Of a stretch of DNA of 64,000 nucleotides, positions 38,175-47,363 are shown in pieces. The stretch comes from Dechloromonas aromatica (nom. nud.) (GTDB lineage: Bacteria > Pseudomonadota > Gammaproteobacteria > Burkholderiales > Rhodocyclaceae). Made by a program: the position numbers and the translations under genes. How positions within the stretch are numbered: position 1 is the first letter of the stretch; each line of letters opens with the position of its first letter. Below the pieces are notes generated by a model. That model searched no databases, was not told the origin of the DNA, and saw only the letters and a list, made by a program, of their open reading frames with translations. The stretch covers positions 18,560 through 82,559 of the forward strand of contig JAFIHA010000040.1 in assembly GCA_017848965.1 (NCBI GenBank), written 5' to 3'.

Positions 38175-38755
38175 TTGCGTTCTCCTTCGTCATCGCGCTG
38201 GATGCGTTCGATGGCCACCTGGATGGCGGCGTTGTGCTGGGGTGGCGGCTGATGCGAGCGCATCGCTTCCGGCAGGGAATCTTCGATGAACTGGACGAAG
38301 ATCTGCAGCGCCAGGGAAGTCATGCCGACCGCCATGGTGGCGAAAACCGGCCACATCTTCGGCGCCCACGAGGTGTCGCTCATGCGTCCCTCGTCCCAGG
38401 CCTCGTAGAAGAGATGCCAGCAATGCCAGGCGACGAAGGCGCAGAACAGAAAGGACAGCAGGTCGGACAGGGCCATCCGCCACTGCGTCCAGCTATGCGG
38501 CGTGACCTCGTCGAGAATCTCGATCGTTACGTGGCCGCGATTCAACTGGGTGTGGGCGGCGGCCAGGAAACTGGAAGCGATGAGCAACATGACGCACAGC
38601 TCGATTTCCCAGTCGGTCGGCCAGGCAAAGAAATAACGGACGGCAACCTCGAACACGAGAATGCCGGTGGCGGCGACGATCAGAAAGGCCGACAGGTAAC
38701 CCGTGGCGATGTTGAAGGCCTTGACCGCGCGGCTGATGAAAACTCCGGGGCTCAT
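38171..38755 (-). CDS. dctQ: TRAP transporter small permease (DctQ type)
   Basis: 194 residues with four membrane helices, including [21 protein letters not shown], and the family signature [19 protein letters not shown]. The C-terminus is hydrophilic and extended ([14 protein letters not shown]). It couples the binding protein to DctM. Confidence 0.9.
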   Translation of the reverse strand: MSPGVFISRAVKAFNIATGYLSAFLIVAATGILVFEVAVRYFFAWPTDWEIELCVMLLIASSFLAAAHTQLNRGHVTIEILDEVTPHSWTQWRMALSDLLSFLFCAFVAWHCWHLFYEAWDEGRMSDTSWAPKMWPVFATMAVGMTSLALQIFVQFIEDSLPEAMRSHQPPPQHNAAIQVAIERIQRDDEGERK

Positions 38756-38782
38756 GATTCACCTCAAGAAGAAGGAGGAGGA

Positions 38783-38799
38783 GCCGGGCCCTGCCCGGC
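38783..38799. other. Intercistronic hairpin between dctP and dctQ
   Basis: GCCGGGC and GCCCGGC form a 7-bp stem with a 3-base loop just after the dctP stop. No T-run follows. Such hairpins often stabilise the upstream message so that binding protein exceeds permease. Confidence 0.5.
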
Positions 38800-38807
38800 C
38801 CCGGGGA

Positions 38808-39833
38808 TCACTTGACCGACAGCGCCATGTCGAGCAGCTCGCGGCCGCCCTTGATGTTCTCGGCAAAATCCTTGAACGAGGTCTGTTCGGCAATGGCGCG
38901 CCAGGCCGCGAAAGCCTTGTCGTCCATGTCGGCGACCTTGGCGCCGGCCTTGGCGTAGACCTCGGCCATGCGCGCATCGTCCTTCTTCGATTCTTCGACG
39001 CCGAACTGCTCCAGGCTGGCGCCAACCTCGCTGACGATCTTCTGCTGTTCCGGCGTCAGCGAGTCGTACAGGCCCTTGGAAATGAGCAGTGGTTCGAACA
39101 TGAACCAGAAGCTCCTGTTACGCGCACTGGTCGCGAACTTGGTGAACTCCTGCAGGCGGAAACTGATCAGCGAGGTGCTCGAGGTCAGCGCCGCATCGAG
39201 CACACCCGACTGCATCGCCGAGTAGATTTCCGACGACGGCATGCCGGTCACCGCGGCACCGGCGCCCTTCAGCATCTGATCCATTTCCTTGCTGCCGCCG
39301 CGGAACTTCAGGCCTTTGGCGTCGTCCGGCACGACCACGGTCTTCTTGGTCGAGGCGATGCCGCCGGCCTGCCAGATCCAGGTGACGATCTTGATGTTCT
39401 TGTCGGCCAGGATGCGGTCGAGCTCCTTGCCGACCGGCGCATTCTTCCAGCGCATGCCCTGTTCGTAGCTGCTGACCAGGGTCGGCATCAGGGTGATGTT
39501 TACCTGCGGAATTTCGCCACCGCCGTAGGCCAGGGGCACCAGACTCATGTCCAGCGCGCTCTTGCGCAGGGCGCCGATCTGGCTGTTGGTCTTCATCAGC
39601 GAGCTGCCCGGATAGATCTCGAACTTCAGGCTGCCTTTGCTCCGCTTTTCGACCTCGGCGGCGAAGCGACGGACCAGGCGGTCACGGAAATCGCCGTCTT
39701 CGGTCGTTGCCGCCGGGAACTGGTGTGAAATCTTGATAACGCGCGGCGCCTGGGCATGGGCGGCAGGCAGGGCAAAGCTCAGGGTGGCGGCGGCAATCGC
39801 CAGGCTAAGGTAGCGCTTGGTCTTGCTGATCAT
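38808..39833 (-). CDS. dctP: TRAP transporter periplasmic substrate-binding protein (DctP type)
   Basis: 341 residues. A signal peptide (residues ~1-27, ending AAHAQA) precedes the DctP fold. The conserved arginine that grips a substrate carboxylate lies in GLKFRGGSKEMDQML. The ATG at 39833 has a strong AGGAGG ribosome site; an in-frame ATG nine codons upstream is less well placed. It is the first gene of the TRAP-mdc operon, so it defines the likely malonate specificity. Confidence 0.92.
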   Translation of the reverse strand: MISKTKRYLSLAIAAATLSFALPAAHAQAPRVIKISHQFPAATTEDGDFRDRLVRRFAAEVEKRSKGSLKFEIYPGSSLMKTNSQIGALRKSALDMSLVPLAYGGGEIPQVNITLMPTLVSSYEQGMRWKNAPVGKELDRILADKNIKIVTWIWQAGGIASTKKTVVVPDDAKGLKFRGGSKEMDQMLKGAGAAVTGMPSSEIYSAMQSGVLDAALTSSTSLISFRLQEFTKFATSARNRSFWFMFEPLLISKGLYDSLTPEQQKIVSEVGASLEQFGVEESKKDDARMAEVYAKAGAKVADMDDKAFAAWRAIAEQTSFKDFAENIKGGRELLDMALSVK

Positions 39834-39941
39834 GGATGTCTCCTCCTGGGTTGATGACATAGGAACGGTGACCCCTCGCTGACCGGCTGGCTTATCCTAG
39901 ATTCAGGAATGCCGCACTATTTGTGTTCAAAAGTCACCGTC

Positions 39942-39953
39942 TTGTATACACAA
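39942..39953. promoter_or_regulatory. Putative operator of the malonate GntR regulator
   Basis: TTGTATACACAA contains the perfect palindrome TGTATACA. From memory it closely resembles operators of malonate GntR repressors (MdcY, MatR), which centre on TTGTATACA. It overlaps the -10 of the minus-strand operon promoter. Confidence 0.65.
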
Positions 39954-39977
39954 TATCAGAGATTGAATACTGGTCAA
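39950..39977 (-). promoter_or_regulatory. Candidate promoter of the TRAP-mdc operon
   Basis: On the minus strand, TTGACC (39972-39977), a 16-bp spacer and TATTGT (39950-39955). The -10 overlaps the palindromic operator, so bound repressor would block it. Confidence 0.5.
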
Positions 39978-39992
39978 CTAATTTCGTATAAT
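39963..39992 (+). promoter_or_regulatory. Candidate promoter of the GntR regulator gene
   Basis: TTGAAT (39963-39968), an 18-bp spacer and a perfect TATAAT (39987-39992). It lies 30 bp before the GTG start with its GGAG ribosome site. Confidence 0.6.
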
Positions 39993-40022
39993 TTAATAAC
40001 TACCAATCGTTGGAGCACTATC

Positions 40023-40709
40023 GTGAACAGTCCCACCGAAATTCCTGCCGTGACACGCCAGTCCGAACGCCTCGGGGAACTGATCGAGGAACGCATCGTC
40101 ACCGGGGTTTATCCGCCGGGGACGCGGCTCGATGAGCAGGAGCTTGCCAATACCTTCGGAGTCTCGCGAACGCCGGTGCGCGAAGCGCTGATTCAGCTAT
40201 CTTCGGCCGGTCTGATCGAGATTCGTCCACGGCGCGGCGCCACCGTTCCGGAGGTGGGGGCCGATCGGGTCTGCGAGATGTTCGAGGTGATGGCCGAGCT
40301 GGAGGCGATGTGCGGGCGTCTGGCTGCCCGGCGGATCACCGCGGACGAGCAACTGGCCTTGCAGGAGGCACATCGTGCCTGCGAAGCGGCGCGCGATGCC
40401 AACACGCCGGATGTCTATTACCAGTTGAACGAGGTGTTTCACCAGCGTATCTACGAAGCCAGCCACAACAGTTTTCTGGTCGAGCAGGCGACGGCCCTGC
40501 ACCGTCGCCTGCGTCCCTACCGACGGCTGCAATTGCGCGTCAGGAACCGCATGGCGACATCATTCAACGAGCATCAGGCGATCGTCGACGCCATCGTCAA
40601 GGGCGACAGCGACCTCGCTTCGGCGCAGTTGCGAGCCCACGTGACGGTGCAGGGTGAGCGCTTTGCCGATCTCGTCGCCACCTTGCGCGATTTCAAGGCT
40701 GGCGGTTGA
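40023..40709 (+). CDS. GntR-family (FCD) regulator of malonate use, MdcY/MatR-like
   Basis: 228 residues. The HTH is at ~residues 14-80 (FGVSRTPVREALIQLSSAGLIEI) and the helical FCD domain has FHQRIYEASHNSF and SFNEHQAIVDAI histidines. The start is GTG at 40023 with GGAG upstream. An ATG at 39909 in the same frame would run through the promoter and operator and is rejected. It diverges from the TRAP-mdc operon, which with the operator supports malonate-responsive repression. Confidence 0.87.
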   Translation: MNSPTEIPAVTRQSERLGELIEERIVTGVYPPGTRLDEQELANTFGVSRTPVREALIQLSSAGLIEIRPRRGATVPEVGADRVCEMFEVMAELEAMCGRLAARRITADEQLALQEAHRACEAARDANTPDVYYQLNEVFHQRIYEASHNSFLVEQATALHRRLRPYRRLQLRVRNRMATSFNEHQAIVDAIVKGDSDLASAQLRAHVTVQGERFADLVATLRDFKAGG

Positions 40710-40715
40710 GCCGTT

Positions 40716-41512
40716 TCAGCCGATCAGGCTGTGCAGCATCTTGGTGGCAAGCAAGGCGAGAAAGGCGCCGAAAGCCCGCTTCAGCTGTTTGACCGGTAGT
40801 TTGTGCGCCAGTCTGGCGCCAACTGGCGCCATCGATATGCTCATCACGACGATGCCGAAAAACGCCGGCAGGTAGATATAGCCCAGCGTATAGGCCGGCA
40901 ATCCGCTATCGTTCAAACCGGCAACGATATAGCCGACCGCTCCGGCGACGGCAATCGGAAAACCCAACGCCGATGAAGTGCCGACAGCATTGTGGATGGC
41001 GACGTTGCAGAACAGCATGAACGGCACCGAAAGGAAGCCTCCGCCAGCGGCGACCAGGCTGGAAATGACGCCGATGACGCTGCCGGCGACGAAACGTCCC
41101 AGGGCATTCGGCATCTGGCGATGGGCGTGCGGCTTGAAGTCGAGCATCATCTGGGCTGATGCGTAATAGACGATGACGACGAAAATCGCCGTCATCGGTC
41201 CGGTCGGTACCTGGCCGGCGACCAGCGAACCGCCGAAGGTGCCGAGCACCAATCCCGGTGCCATCGTCCGAACTATGTCCCAGCGCACGGCGCCGTGGGA
41301 ATGATGAGCGCGCATGCTGGAAATCGAAGTGAATACGATGGTCGCCATCGAGGTGCCGAGCGCCAGATGCATCAGGTGCTCGGGCGGGAAGTTCTGGGCG
41401 ACGAACAGCATGTACATGAACGGTACCAGCGTCAGGCCGCCACCAACACCGAACAGACCGGCGACAAAACCGCCGAAAATTCCCAGCAGAGGGTAAGTGA
41501 GCCACCAAAGCG

Positions 41513-41516
<4 letters not shown>
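40716..41516 (-). CDS. TauE/SafE (DUF81) permease, copy 2
   Basis: 266 residues, about eight membrane helices, with both family motifs: GGFVAGLFGVGGGLTLVPFMYML and SVIGVISSLVAAGGGFLSVPF. It is clearly paralogous to the protein at 29941-30747 (both have the LHLALGTSMATI and LRAHH / MRAHHSHGAV segments). It converges on the GntR gene with a 6-bp gap and overlaps the EVE-domain gene by 4 bp. The anion transported is unknown. Confidence 0.87.
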
Positions 41517-41980
<464 letters not shown>

Positions 41981-41992
41981 CTTCCGGTCACA

Positions 41993-42027
41993 AAATGAAA
42001 ACAGGTGGCAGACCAGCTGCCACCTGT
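41993..42027 (-). terminator. Terminator after 6S RNA
   Basis: ACAGGTGGCAG (42001-42011) pairs with CTGCCACCTGT (42017-42027). On the minus strand it is followed by a T-rich stretch (complement of CAAAATGAAA). Confidence 0.75.
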
Positions 42028-42036
42028 CAAAAAAAA

Positions 42037-42222
42037 GCCCCCGCGAGTGCCGTCAGGCCGGCATCCTGAACCTGGGTTCAGAGTGGCTGCTTTCCTTCCG
42101 CATCAGGCACGTTCGACGAAGAACGCGCACAACAGCGGGTTTCTGGTCCGCAACCGATGCCAATCAGCATTGGTTCAAGGAATATATGGCCTTAACAAAC
42201 ACCGCAGGGGACACTCGGCGGG
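42037..42222 (-). ncRNA. ssrS: 6S RNA
   Basis: About 186 nt immediately downstream of zapA, the usual place. The 5' strand CCGCCGAGTGTC pairs with the 3' strand GGCACTCGCGG to close the molecule. The 3' arm contains CTGAACCCAGGTTCAG and GATGCCGGCCTGACGGC, which correspond to the TTGAACC...GGTTCAA and GCCTGCGGCGGC region of E. coli 6S RNA. A T8 run follows the 3' end. It sequesters sigma-70 RNA polymerase. The ends are estimated from the terminal pairing. Confidence 0.88.
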
Positions 42223-42237
42223 CCACCCCGCAACCGG

Positions 42238-42564
42238 TCAGAAGTCCAGTTGCTGCTGGGGTGCCAGCACGGCATCCAACCGTGCTCCCATGGCTTCGAT
42301 TCTACGCTTCGTTTCCGGCGACGCAACCGTTTCTTGGTTGTCGTCCGGCACGGGCTGGCCCAGGTGCTCGTGGGCAATGTTGAGCGCTGCCATCACCGCG
42401 ACGCGTTCGGCGATCGTGCTGCGCGTGCGCTGGGCGATGTCGCGCATCTTGCCGTCGACCATGTCGACCGCCGCCAGCAGGGCATCACGTTCTTCGGGCA
42501 GGCAGGCAACGCGGTACTCGCGGCCCATGATCTTGACGTCGAGAAAATTCTGCTCGCCGCTCAT
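42238..42564 (-). CDS. zapA: Cell division protein ZapA
   Basis: FtsZ-ring stabiliser of 108 residues. The N-terminal LDVKIMGREYRVACLPEER is the conserved ZapA head, followed by VDMVDGKMRDIAQRTRS and a helical tail. It overlaps the zapB-like stop by 1 bp and precedes 6S RNA. Confidence 0.92.
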   Translation of the reverse strand: MSGEQNFLDVKIMGREYRVACLPEERDALLAAVDMVDGKMRDIAQRTRSTIAERVAVMAALNIAHEHLGQPVPDDNQETVASPETKRRIEAMGARLDAVLAPQQQLDF

Positions 42565-42761
42565 CAGGCATCCTCGGGAATCTGTTCGATCAGGCCTTCG
42601 AGGCGTTCGCGGGCGGCCGTCATGGTCGAGCGCAAATGCAGGCGTTCCGCTTCGGCAGCGGCGATCTGGTTTTTCAAGACTTCGTTTTCGGCGCGCAACT
42701 GGTGCACCAGGGCGACGACCTGATCGATCTTGGTTTCGAGCGCTTCGAGTTCGCTATTCAT
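42564..42761 (-). CDS. ZapB-like coiled-coil protein
   Basis: 65 residues, entirely coiled coil (LEALETKIDQVVALVHQLRA, then ENEVLKNQIAAAEAERL). Proteins of this type lie directly before zapA in many beta- and gammaproteobacteria and are thought to act with ZapA. The ATG at 42761 was chosen; an in-frame GTG three codons upstream is possible. Confidence 0.82.
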   Translation of the reverse strand: MNSELEALETKIDQVVALVHQLRAENEVLKNQIAAAEAERLHLRSTMTAARERLEGLIEQIPEDA

Positions 42762-42887
42762 GGGCCGCACTATAGAGGGATAAATGTAGTCTGGTCAAGG
42801 ACTAAGCGGCTATTTTCAAAGTGATTTATCGCTTTTGCGCAGAGGCCGGCTCGCGCTGCTTGAAGCGGCGATGTAGAATGCCCCGCT

Positions 42888-43068
42888 TGTCAGGTGCCGT
42901 AAGCGAATTTTATTCCATACGGTTAAACGGGAAAGCGGTGCGTCTCTCCGAGACCAAGCCGCTGCTGCCCCCGCAACGGTAAGCAAGTGCGGGCGCATCA
43001 CGAAGCCACTGGGGAAACCTGGGAAGGCGATGCGTCAAGACTTGCGAGCCCGGATACCGGCCTGCCAT
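42888..43068 (+). promoter_or_regulatory. Cobalamin riboswitch upstream of btuB
   Basis: Read in order: CAGGTGCC start of P1, TACGGTTAAACGGGAAAGC, GCTGCTGCCCCCGCAACGG, GCCACTGGGGAAACC and the B12 box GGGAAGGCG, closing with GGCCTGCC. It controls btuB-btuC-btuD-cobO-cobB, probably by shutting off translation or transcription when adenosylcobalamin is abundant. Boundaries are approximate. Confidence 0.93.
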
Positions 43069-43184
43069 GCCTCACGGAAATGCCACGGGGTGGTGGCGCC
43101 GGTTTCCCGACCTGCGCCCTGCCCGTGCGTTTCCTTTTCAACGCATTCCGGCATGCGGGGACGCCTGCCGGGAAAGGGAAAACC

Positions 43185-45014
43185 ATGTCCATCCGTTTCA
43201 GGCCCCTGCTGGGCTTGGTGCCGGCCGCTTGCATCGCAGTCGCTGGCGCCGCCGAAACCGTCAAGCTCGACGATGTCGTCGTCACCGCCACCCGTCAGGC
43301 CATGCGCGCCGACGAAGTCCTCACCGATACGACCGTCCTCGAACGCGCCGAGATCGAGGCTGCCGGCCATTCCAGCCTGGAACAGATCCTCGCCGCGCAA
43401 CCCGGCATCCAGATGGCGGCCAACGGCAGCCCGGGCGCAGCGTCCTACTTGTACGTCCGCGGCGCCAATCCCAAACACGTCCTGTTGCTGATCGACGGCA
43501 TGCGCGTCGGCTCGGCGACTTCCGGCGAGCCGACCTGGTCGCGCATCCCGGCGGCGCAGATCGAGCGCATCGAGATCGTCCGCGGGTCGGCGTCGTCGCT
43601 CTACGGCAGCGATGCGATCGGCGGCGTGGTCCAGGTATTTACCCGGCGTGGCAGCGGGCCGCTGAAGTTTTCAGCTACCGCTGGCGGCGGTAGCGATAGC
43701 GCCCGCTCGGCCAGCGCCGGGCTGGCCGGCAGCCAGGGTAGCTGGCGCTACGCGCTGAACCTGAGCGAAGACGCGAGCGACGGCTTCAACAGCAAGCCGA
43801 AGGACCCGAAAGCCAATCCCGACCGCGACGGCTTCCGCAACCGGGCGGCGGCCGGCAGCCTGGGTTACCAGTTCGCGCCCGGCCACGAACTCGGCCTGAC
43901 TTTCCTGCATGCCGAGGGGCGCAGCCGCTATGACGGTTCCGGCGCCAAGGTGAACTGGGTCAACAGCACGCGCAACGGCGCGGCCAGCCTGGTCTTGCAG
44001 AACGCCCTGAGCGATCAATGGACCAGTCGCCTGAGCGTCGGTCGCAGCATCGACGATTCGAGCAACCTCAAGGACGGCATCCGTAACAGCCGTTTCAACA
44101 CCGAACAGCGGCAATACGCCTGGCAGCACGACATCCAGGGCCGCCTCGGCAATTTCCTGGTCGGCGTCGAGCGTCTCGAACAGGAAATCGACACCAGCGG
44201 CAACTATGCCCGCGACGAACGCCGCAACGATGCCGTGCAGCTCGGCTGGAATCGCGGCTTCGGTGCGCACCGGCTGCAGGCGTCGGTTCGCCATGACGAC
44301 GATTCGCTGTTCGGTGACAAGACTTCCGGCTCGCTCGCCTATGGCTACCGCTTCTCGCCGAACTGGCGGGCCAGCCTGAGTGCCGGTACGGCTTTCAAGG
44401 CGCCGACCTTCAACGAACTCTACTATCCGGCGAGCGGCAGCTATGCCGGCAACCCGGACCTGCGCCCGGAGTCGTCGCGCAACCGGGAAGCGGCGTTGCA
44501 TTACGAGAATGGCAGCCAGCACGTCTCGCTGACCTGGTACCTCAACCGGATCGAGGACATGATCGTGTGGACCAAGGTCGGCGCGTTGAATCAGCCGACC
44601 AACGTCGAAAACGCCCGCATCGAGGGAACGACGCTCGCCTGGCAAGGGCGGCTGGCCGGTTTCGACCTGCAGGCCAGCCACGACTGGCTCGACGCCGAGG
44701 ACCGCAGCAACCACCGCCAGTTGCCGCGTCGGGCCCGGCACACGGTGGCGGCGGCGGTCGCCCGCAGCGTCGGCGACTGGGACTGGCGCTTCGAGCTGAC
44801 GGCGAGCGGCAAGCGCTACGAGTACAAATCGAATGCGCGCGTCGGCCTGAGCGGCTACACTCTCGCCAACCTTTACGCCGCCTACCGTTTTTCGCCGGAC
44901 TGGGCCGTCTTCGCCCGCATCAACAACCTGTTCGACCGCGACTACACGCTTGCCGACGGTTATGCGACGGCGGGACGCAACGCCTTCATCGGCATCCGCT
45001 ACAGTCCGAAGTAA
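43185..45014 (+). CDS. btuB: TonB-dependent vitamin B12 receptor BtuB
   Basis: Outer-membrane beta-barrel of 609 residues. It has a signal peptide (residues ~1-24), TonB box VKLDDVVVTATR near residues 25-36, and a plug domain (residues ~45-155) with YLYVRGANPKHVLLLIDGMR and IEIVRGSASSLYGSDAIGGV. The barrel ends RNAFIGIRYSPK, without the usual final aromatic residue. The ATG at 43185 follows the riboswitch leader and an AAAGGGAAA ribosome site; the longer open frame crosses the riboswitch and is rejected. Confidence 0.92.
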   Translation: MSIRFRPLLGLVPAACIAVAGAAETVKLDDVVVTATRQAMRADEVLTDTTVLERAEIEAAGHSSLEQILAAQPGIQMAANGSPGAASYLYVRGANPKHVLLLIDGMRVGSATSGEPTWSRIPAAQIERIEIVRGSASSLYGSDAIGGVVQVFTRRGSGPLKFSATAGGGSDSARSASAGLAGSQGSWRYALNLSEDASDGFNSKPKDPKANPDRDGFRNRAAAGSLGYQFAPGHELGLTFLHAEGRSRYDGSGAKVNWVNSTRNGAASLVLQNALSDQWTSRLSVGRSIDDSSNLKDGIRNSRFNTEQRQYAWQHDIQGRLGNFLVGVERLEQEIDTSGNYARDERRNDAVQLGWNRGFGAHRLQASVRHDDDSLFGDKTSGSLAYGYRFSPNWRASLSAGTAFKAPTFNELYYPASGSYAGNPDLRPESSRNREAALHYENGSQHVSLTWYLNRIEDMIVWTKVGALNQPTNVENARIEGTTLAWQGRLAGFDLQASHDWLDAEDRSNHRQLPRRARHTVAAAVARSVGDWDWRFELTASGKRYEYKSNARVGLSGYTLANLYAAYRFSPDWAVFARINNLFDRDYTLADGYATAGRNAFIGIRYSPK

Positions 45015-45020
45015 TCCCGC

Positions 45021-45998
45021 ATGCCGACCCGCCGCCGCGCCTTCCTGATTCTTGCCTCGCTCGCCTTGCTCAGCCTGGCCAGTTTCGCGCTGGCGCTGGC
45101 GGCCGGCAGCCTGCGCGTGGCGCCAGCGGAAATCGTCGCCGCCCTGTTCGGCCAGGGCGACGGGACCGGTGCCATGGTCGTCCAGTTGCGTCTGCCGCGC
45201 GCGCTCGCCGGCTTTGCCTGCGGCGGCCTGCTGGCGCTGGCCGGCGCGTTGATGCAGGTGCTGCTGCGCAATCCGCTGGCCGATCCCTACGTGCTGGGAA
45301 TTTCCGGCGGCGCCGGGGTTGGCGCGATGTTCGCGATGCTGCTTGGGCTGCCGCTGCTGGCTGTCGACGGACTCGCCTTTGCCGGCGCCTTCGGCGCCAT
45401 GTTCCTGGTTTTCGGGCTGGCGCACGGCGACGGCAGCTGGACCCAGACCCGCCTGCTGCTCACCGGCGTCATCGTCGCCGCCGGCTGCGGCGCGCTGATC
45501 GCGCTGATGCTGTCGATCGCCGAAGAGAGCAAGCTGCACGGCATGCTGTTCTGGCTGATGGGCGATCTCGGCCAGACCTATACCTGGTGGCCGACGCTGC
45601 TGGTGCTGATCCTGGCCCTGGCAGTGGCGATGCCTTTTGCCCGCGAACTCAACCTGCTGTCGCGTGGCCTGATGCAGGCGCAGGCGCTGGGGGTGGCGAT
45701 CGACCGCCTGCGCGTCGCCATTTACCTGCTCGCTTCGCTCGCCACCGCCGCTTCGGTGACCACCGCCGGCTCGATCGGCTTCGTCGGGCTGGTCGTGCCG
45801 CACCTGGTGCGGCTGGCGCTCGGCAACGACCAGCGCCTGCTGCTGCCGGCCGCGGTGCTGGCTGGCGGCTCGTTGCTGGTCTTTGCCGACACCGCGGCGC
45901 GCACCGTGATCGCCCCGCAGCAGTTGCCGGTCGGCGTCCTCACCGCGCTGATCGGCGTGCCGGTCTTCCTCTTCCTGCTGTCGAGGCAGCCGAAGTGA
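45021..45998 (+). CDS. btuC: B12 ABC transporter permease BtuC (FecCD family)
   Basis: 325 residues, about ten membrane helices. FecCD signatures include RLPRALAGFACGGLLALAGA, NPLADPYVLGISGGAGVGA and the C-terminal IGFVGLVVPHLVRLALG coupling helix region. It lies 6 bp after btuB and overlaps btuD by 4 bp. B12 specificity rests on the riboswitch and btuB; no btuF binding-protein gene is present here. Confidence 0.92.
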   Translation: MPTRRRAFLILASLALLSLASFALALAAGSLRVAPAEIVAALFGQGDGTGAMVVQLRLPRALAGFACGGLLALAGALMQVLLRNPLADPYVLGISGGAGVGAMFAMLLGLPLLAVDGLAFAGAFGAMFLVFGLAHGDGSWTQTRLLLTGVIVAAGCGALIALMLSIAEESKLHGMLFWLMGDLGQTYTWWPTLLVLILALAVAMPFARELNLLSRGLMQAQALGVAIDRLRVAIYLLASLATAASVTTAGSIGFVGLVVPHLVRLALGNDQRLLLPAAVLAGGSLLVFADTAARTVIAPQQLPVGVLTALIGVPVFLFLLSRQPK

Positions 45999-46768
45999 GC
46001 GCCCCCTTGCTTGAAGCCCGGCAGCTCGGCGTCGATATCGGCGGCAAGACCGTTGTCGACCGTCTGAACCTGAGCCTGCAGCCGGGCGAAAGCCTGGCCA
46101 TCCTTGGCCGCAACGGTGCCGGCAAGTCGACGCTGCTGTCCACGCTGGCCGGCCTGCGTCCGCCGCGAGCCGGCGCCGTGCTGCTCGATGGCGAAGATTG
46201 CGCCCTGCTGCCGCCGCGTCAGGCGGCCTTGCGCCGGGGCTGGCTAGGCCAGTTCCAGAGCGACCCCTTCGGTTCGACCGTGCTCGAAACCGCGCTCACC
46301 GGTCGCCATCCTCACCTCGGCCGCTGGGACTGGGAATCGAAGCGCGACGCCGAACTGGCGCGCGGCGCGCTCAAGGCGCTGGGCTTGGCCGGCATGGAGG
46401 CGCGCCAGGTGCATACGCTGTCCGGCGGCGAACGCCAGCGCCTCTCCATCGCCACCTTGCTGACCCAGGCGCCACCGCTCTACCTGCTCGACGAACCGCT
46501 GTCGCATCTCGACCTCAACCACCAGATGGCCGTCCTCGAACTGTTTGCCAGCGCCGCCCGCGATTGCGGCGCCGCCGTCGTCATGGTCCTGCACGACCCG
46601 GCGCTGGCCCACCGCTTCTGCGACCGGGCGCTGCTGGTCTACGGCGACGGCCGTTGCGCACAGGGTACGGTCGATACCGTCCTGACTGCGGCAACGCTGT
46701 CCGGACTCTACGGCTACGGGCTGCGGCAGATCGAAGACCACGGCCAGCGCTGTTTCATTCCGGAGTAA
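45995..46768 (+). CDS. btuD: B12 ABC transporter ATPase BtuD
   Basis: 257 residues. Walker A LGRNGAGKSTLL is near residue 42, the signature LSGGERQRLSIATLL near 144, Walker B LYLLDEPLSHLD near 165 and the switch histidine in VLHDPALAH. The start is GTG at 45995, overlapping the btuC stop (GTGA); the longer open frame upstream is a shadow of btuB/btuC. Confidence 0.92.
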   Translation: MSAPLLEARQLGVDIGGKTVVDRLNLSLQPGESLAILGRNGAGKSTLLSTLAGLRPPRAGAVLLDGEDCALLPPRQAALRRGWLGQFQSDPFGSTVLETALTGRHPHLGRWDWESKRDAELARGALKALGLAGMEARQVHTLSGGERQRLSIATLLTQAPPLYLLDEPLSHLDLNHQMAVLELFASAARDCGAAVVMVLHDPALAHRFCDRALLVYGDGRCAQGTVDTVLTAATLSGLYGYGLRQIEDHGQRCFIPE

Positions 46769-46772
46769 GCCC

Positions 46773-47363
46773 ATGACGATCAGCCACGAACAACGCATGC
46801 AGAAGAAAAAGGCCGTGATCGACGGCAAGATCGACGCCGCCCAACAGGAACGCGGCGTGCTGGTGATCAACACCGGCAACGGCAAGGGCAAGTCCTCGGC
46901 CGCCTTCGGCGTCGTCGCCCGGGCGCTCGGCCATGGCTTCAAGGTCGGCGTCGTCCAGTTCGTCAAGGGCCGCTCGGACACCGGCGAGGAAGCCTTCTTC
47001 CGCCAGCAGCCCAACGTCGCCTGGCATGTCGGCGGCGAAGGCTTCACCTGGGAAACCCAGGACAAGGAGCGCGATGCCAGGGCCGCCCAGGCCGCCTGGG
47101 ACGTTGCCTGCCAGCACCTGGCCGACCCCGACATCGGCCTGGTCGTCCTCGACGAAATGACCTACGCCTTCAAGTATGGCTGGCTCGACCTTGACGCGGT
47201 GATCGCCAGGTTGCTCTCGCGTCCGGCCCTGCAGCACGTCATCGTCACCGGCCGCGCCGCGCCGCAGGCCTTGCGCGACGCCGCCGACACGGTGAGCGAG
47301 ATCGGCATGGAAAAGCACGCCTTTCAGGCCGGCGTGAAAGCCATGCCCGGACTGGAATACTGA
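46773..47363 (+). CDS. cobO: Cob(I)yrinic acid a,c-diamide adenosyltransferase
   Basis: CobO/BtuR-type corrinoid adenosyltransferase of 196 residues that adds the 5'-deoxyadenosyl group from ATP. It has the characteristic P-loop NTGNGKGKSSAAFG near residue 36, VVQFVKGRSDTGEE, LVVLDEMTYAFKYGWLD and VIVTGRAAPQAL. It ends overlapping the cobB ATG by 1 bp. Confidence 0.94.
   Translation: MTISHEQRMQKKKAVIDGKIDAAQQERGVLVINTGNGKGKSSAAFGVVARALGHGFKVGVVQFVKGRSDTGEEAFFRQQPNVAWHVGGEGFTWETQDKERDARAAQAAWDVACQHLADPDIGLVVLDEMTYAFKYGWLDLDAVIARLLSRPALQHVIVTGRAAPQALRDAADTVSEIGMEKHAFQAGVKAMPGLEY

Noticed and set aside
39909-40022. Upstream ATG start for the malonate GntR gene
   Set aside because: It would place the operator and both promoters inside the coding region; the GTG at 40023 has a proper ribosome site.
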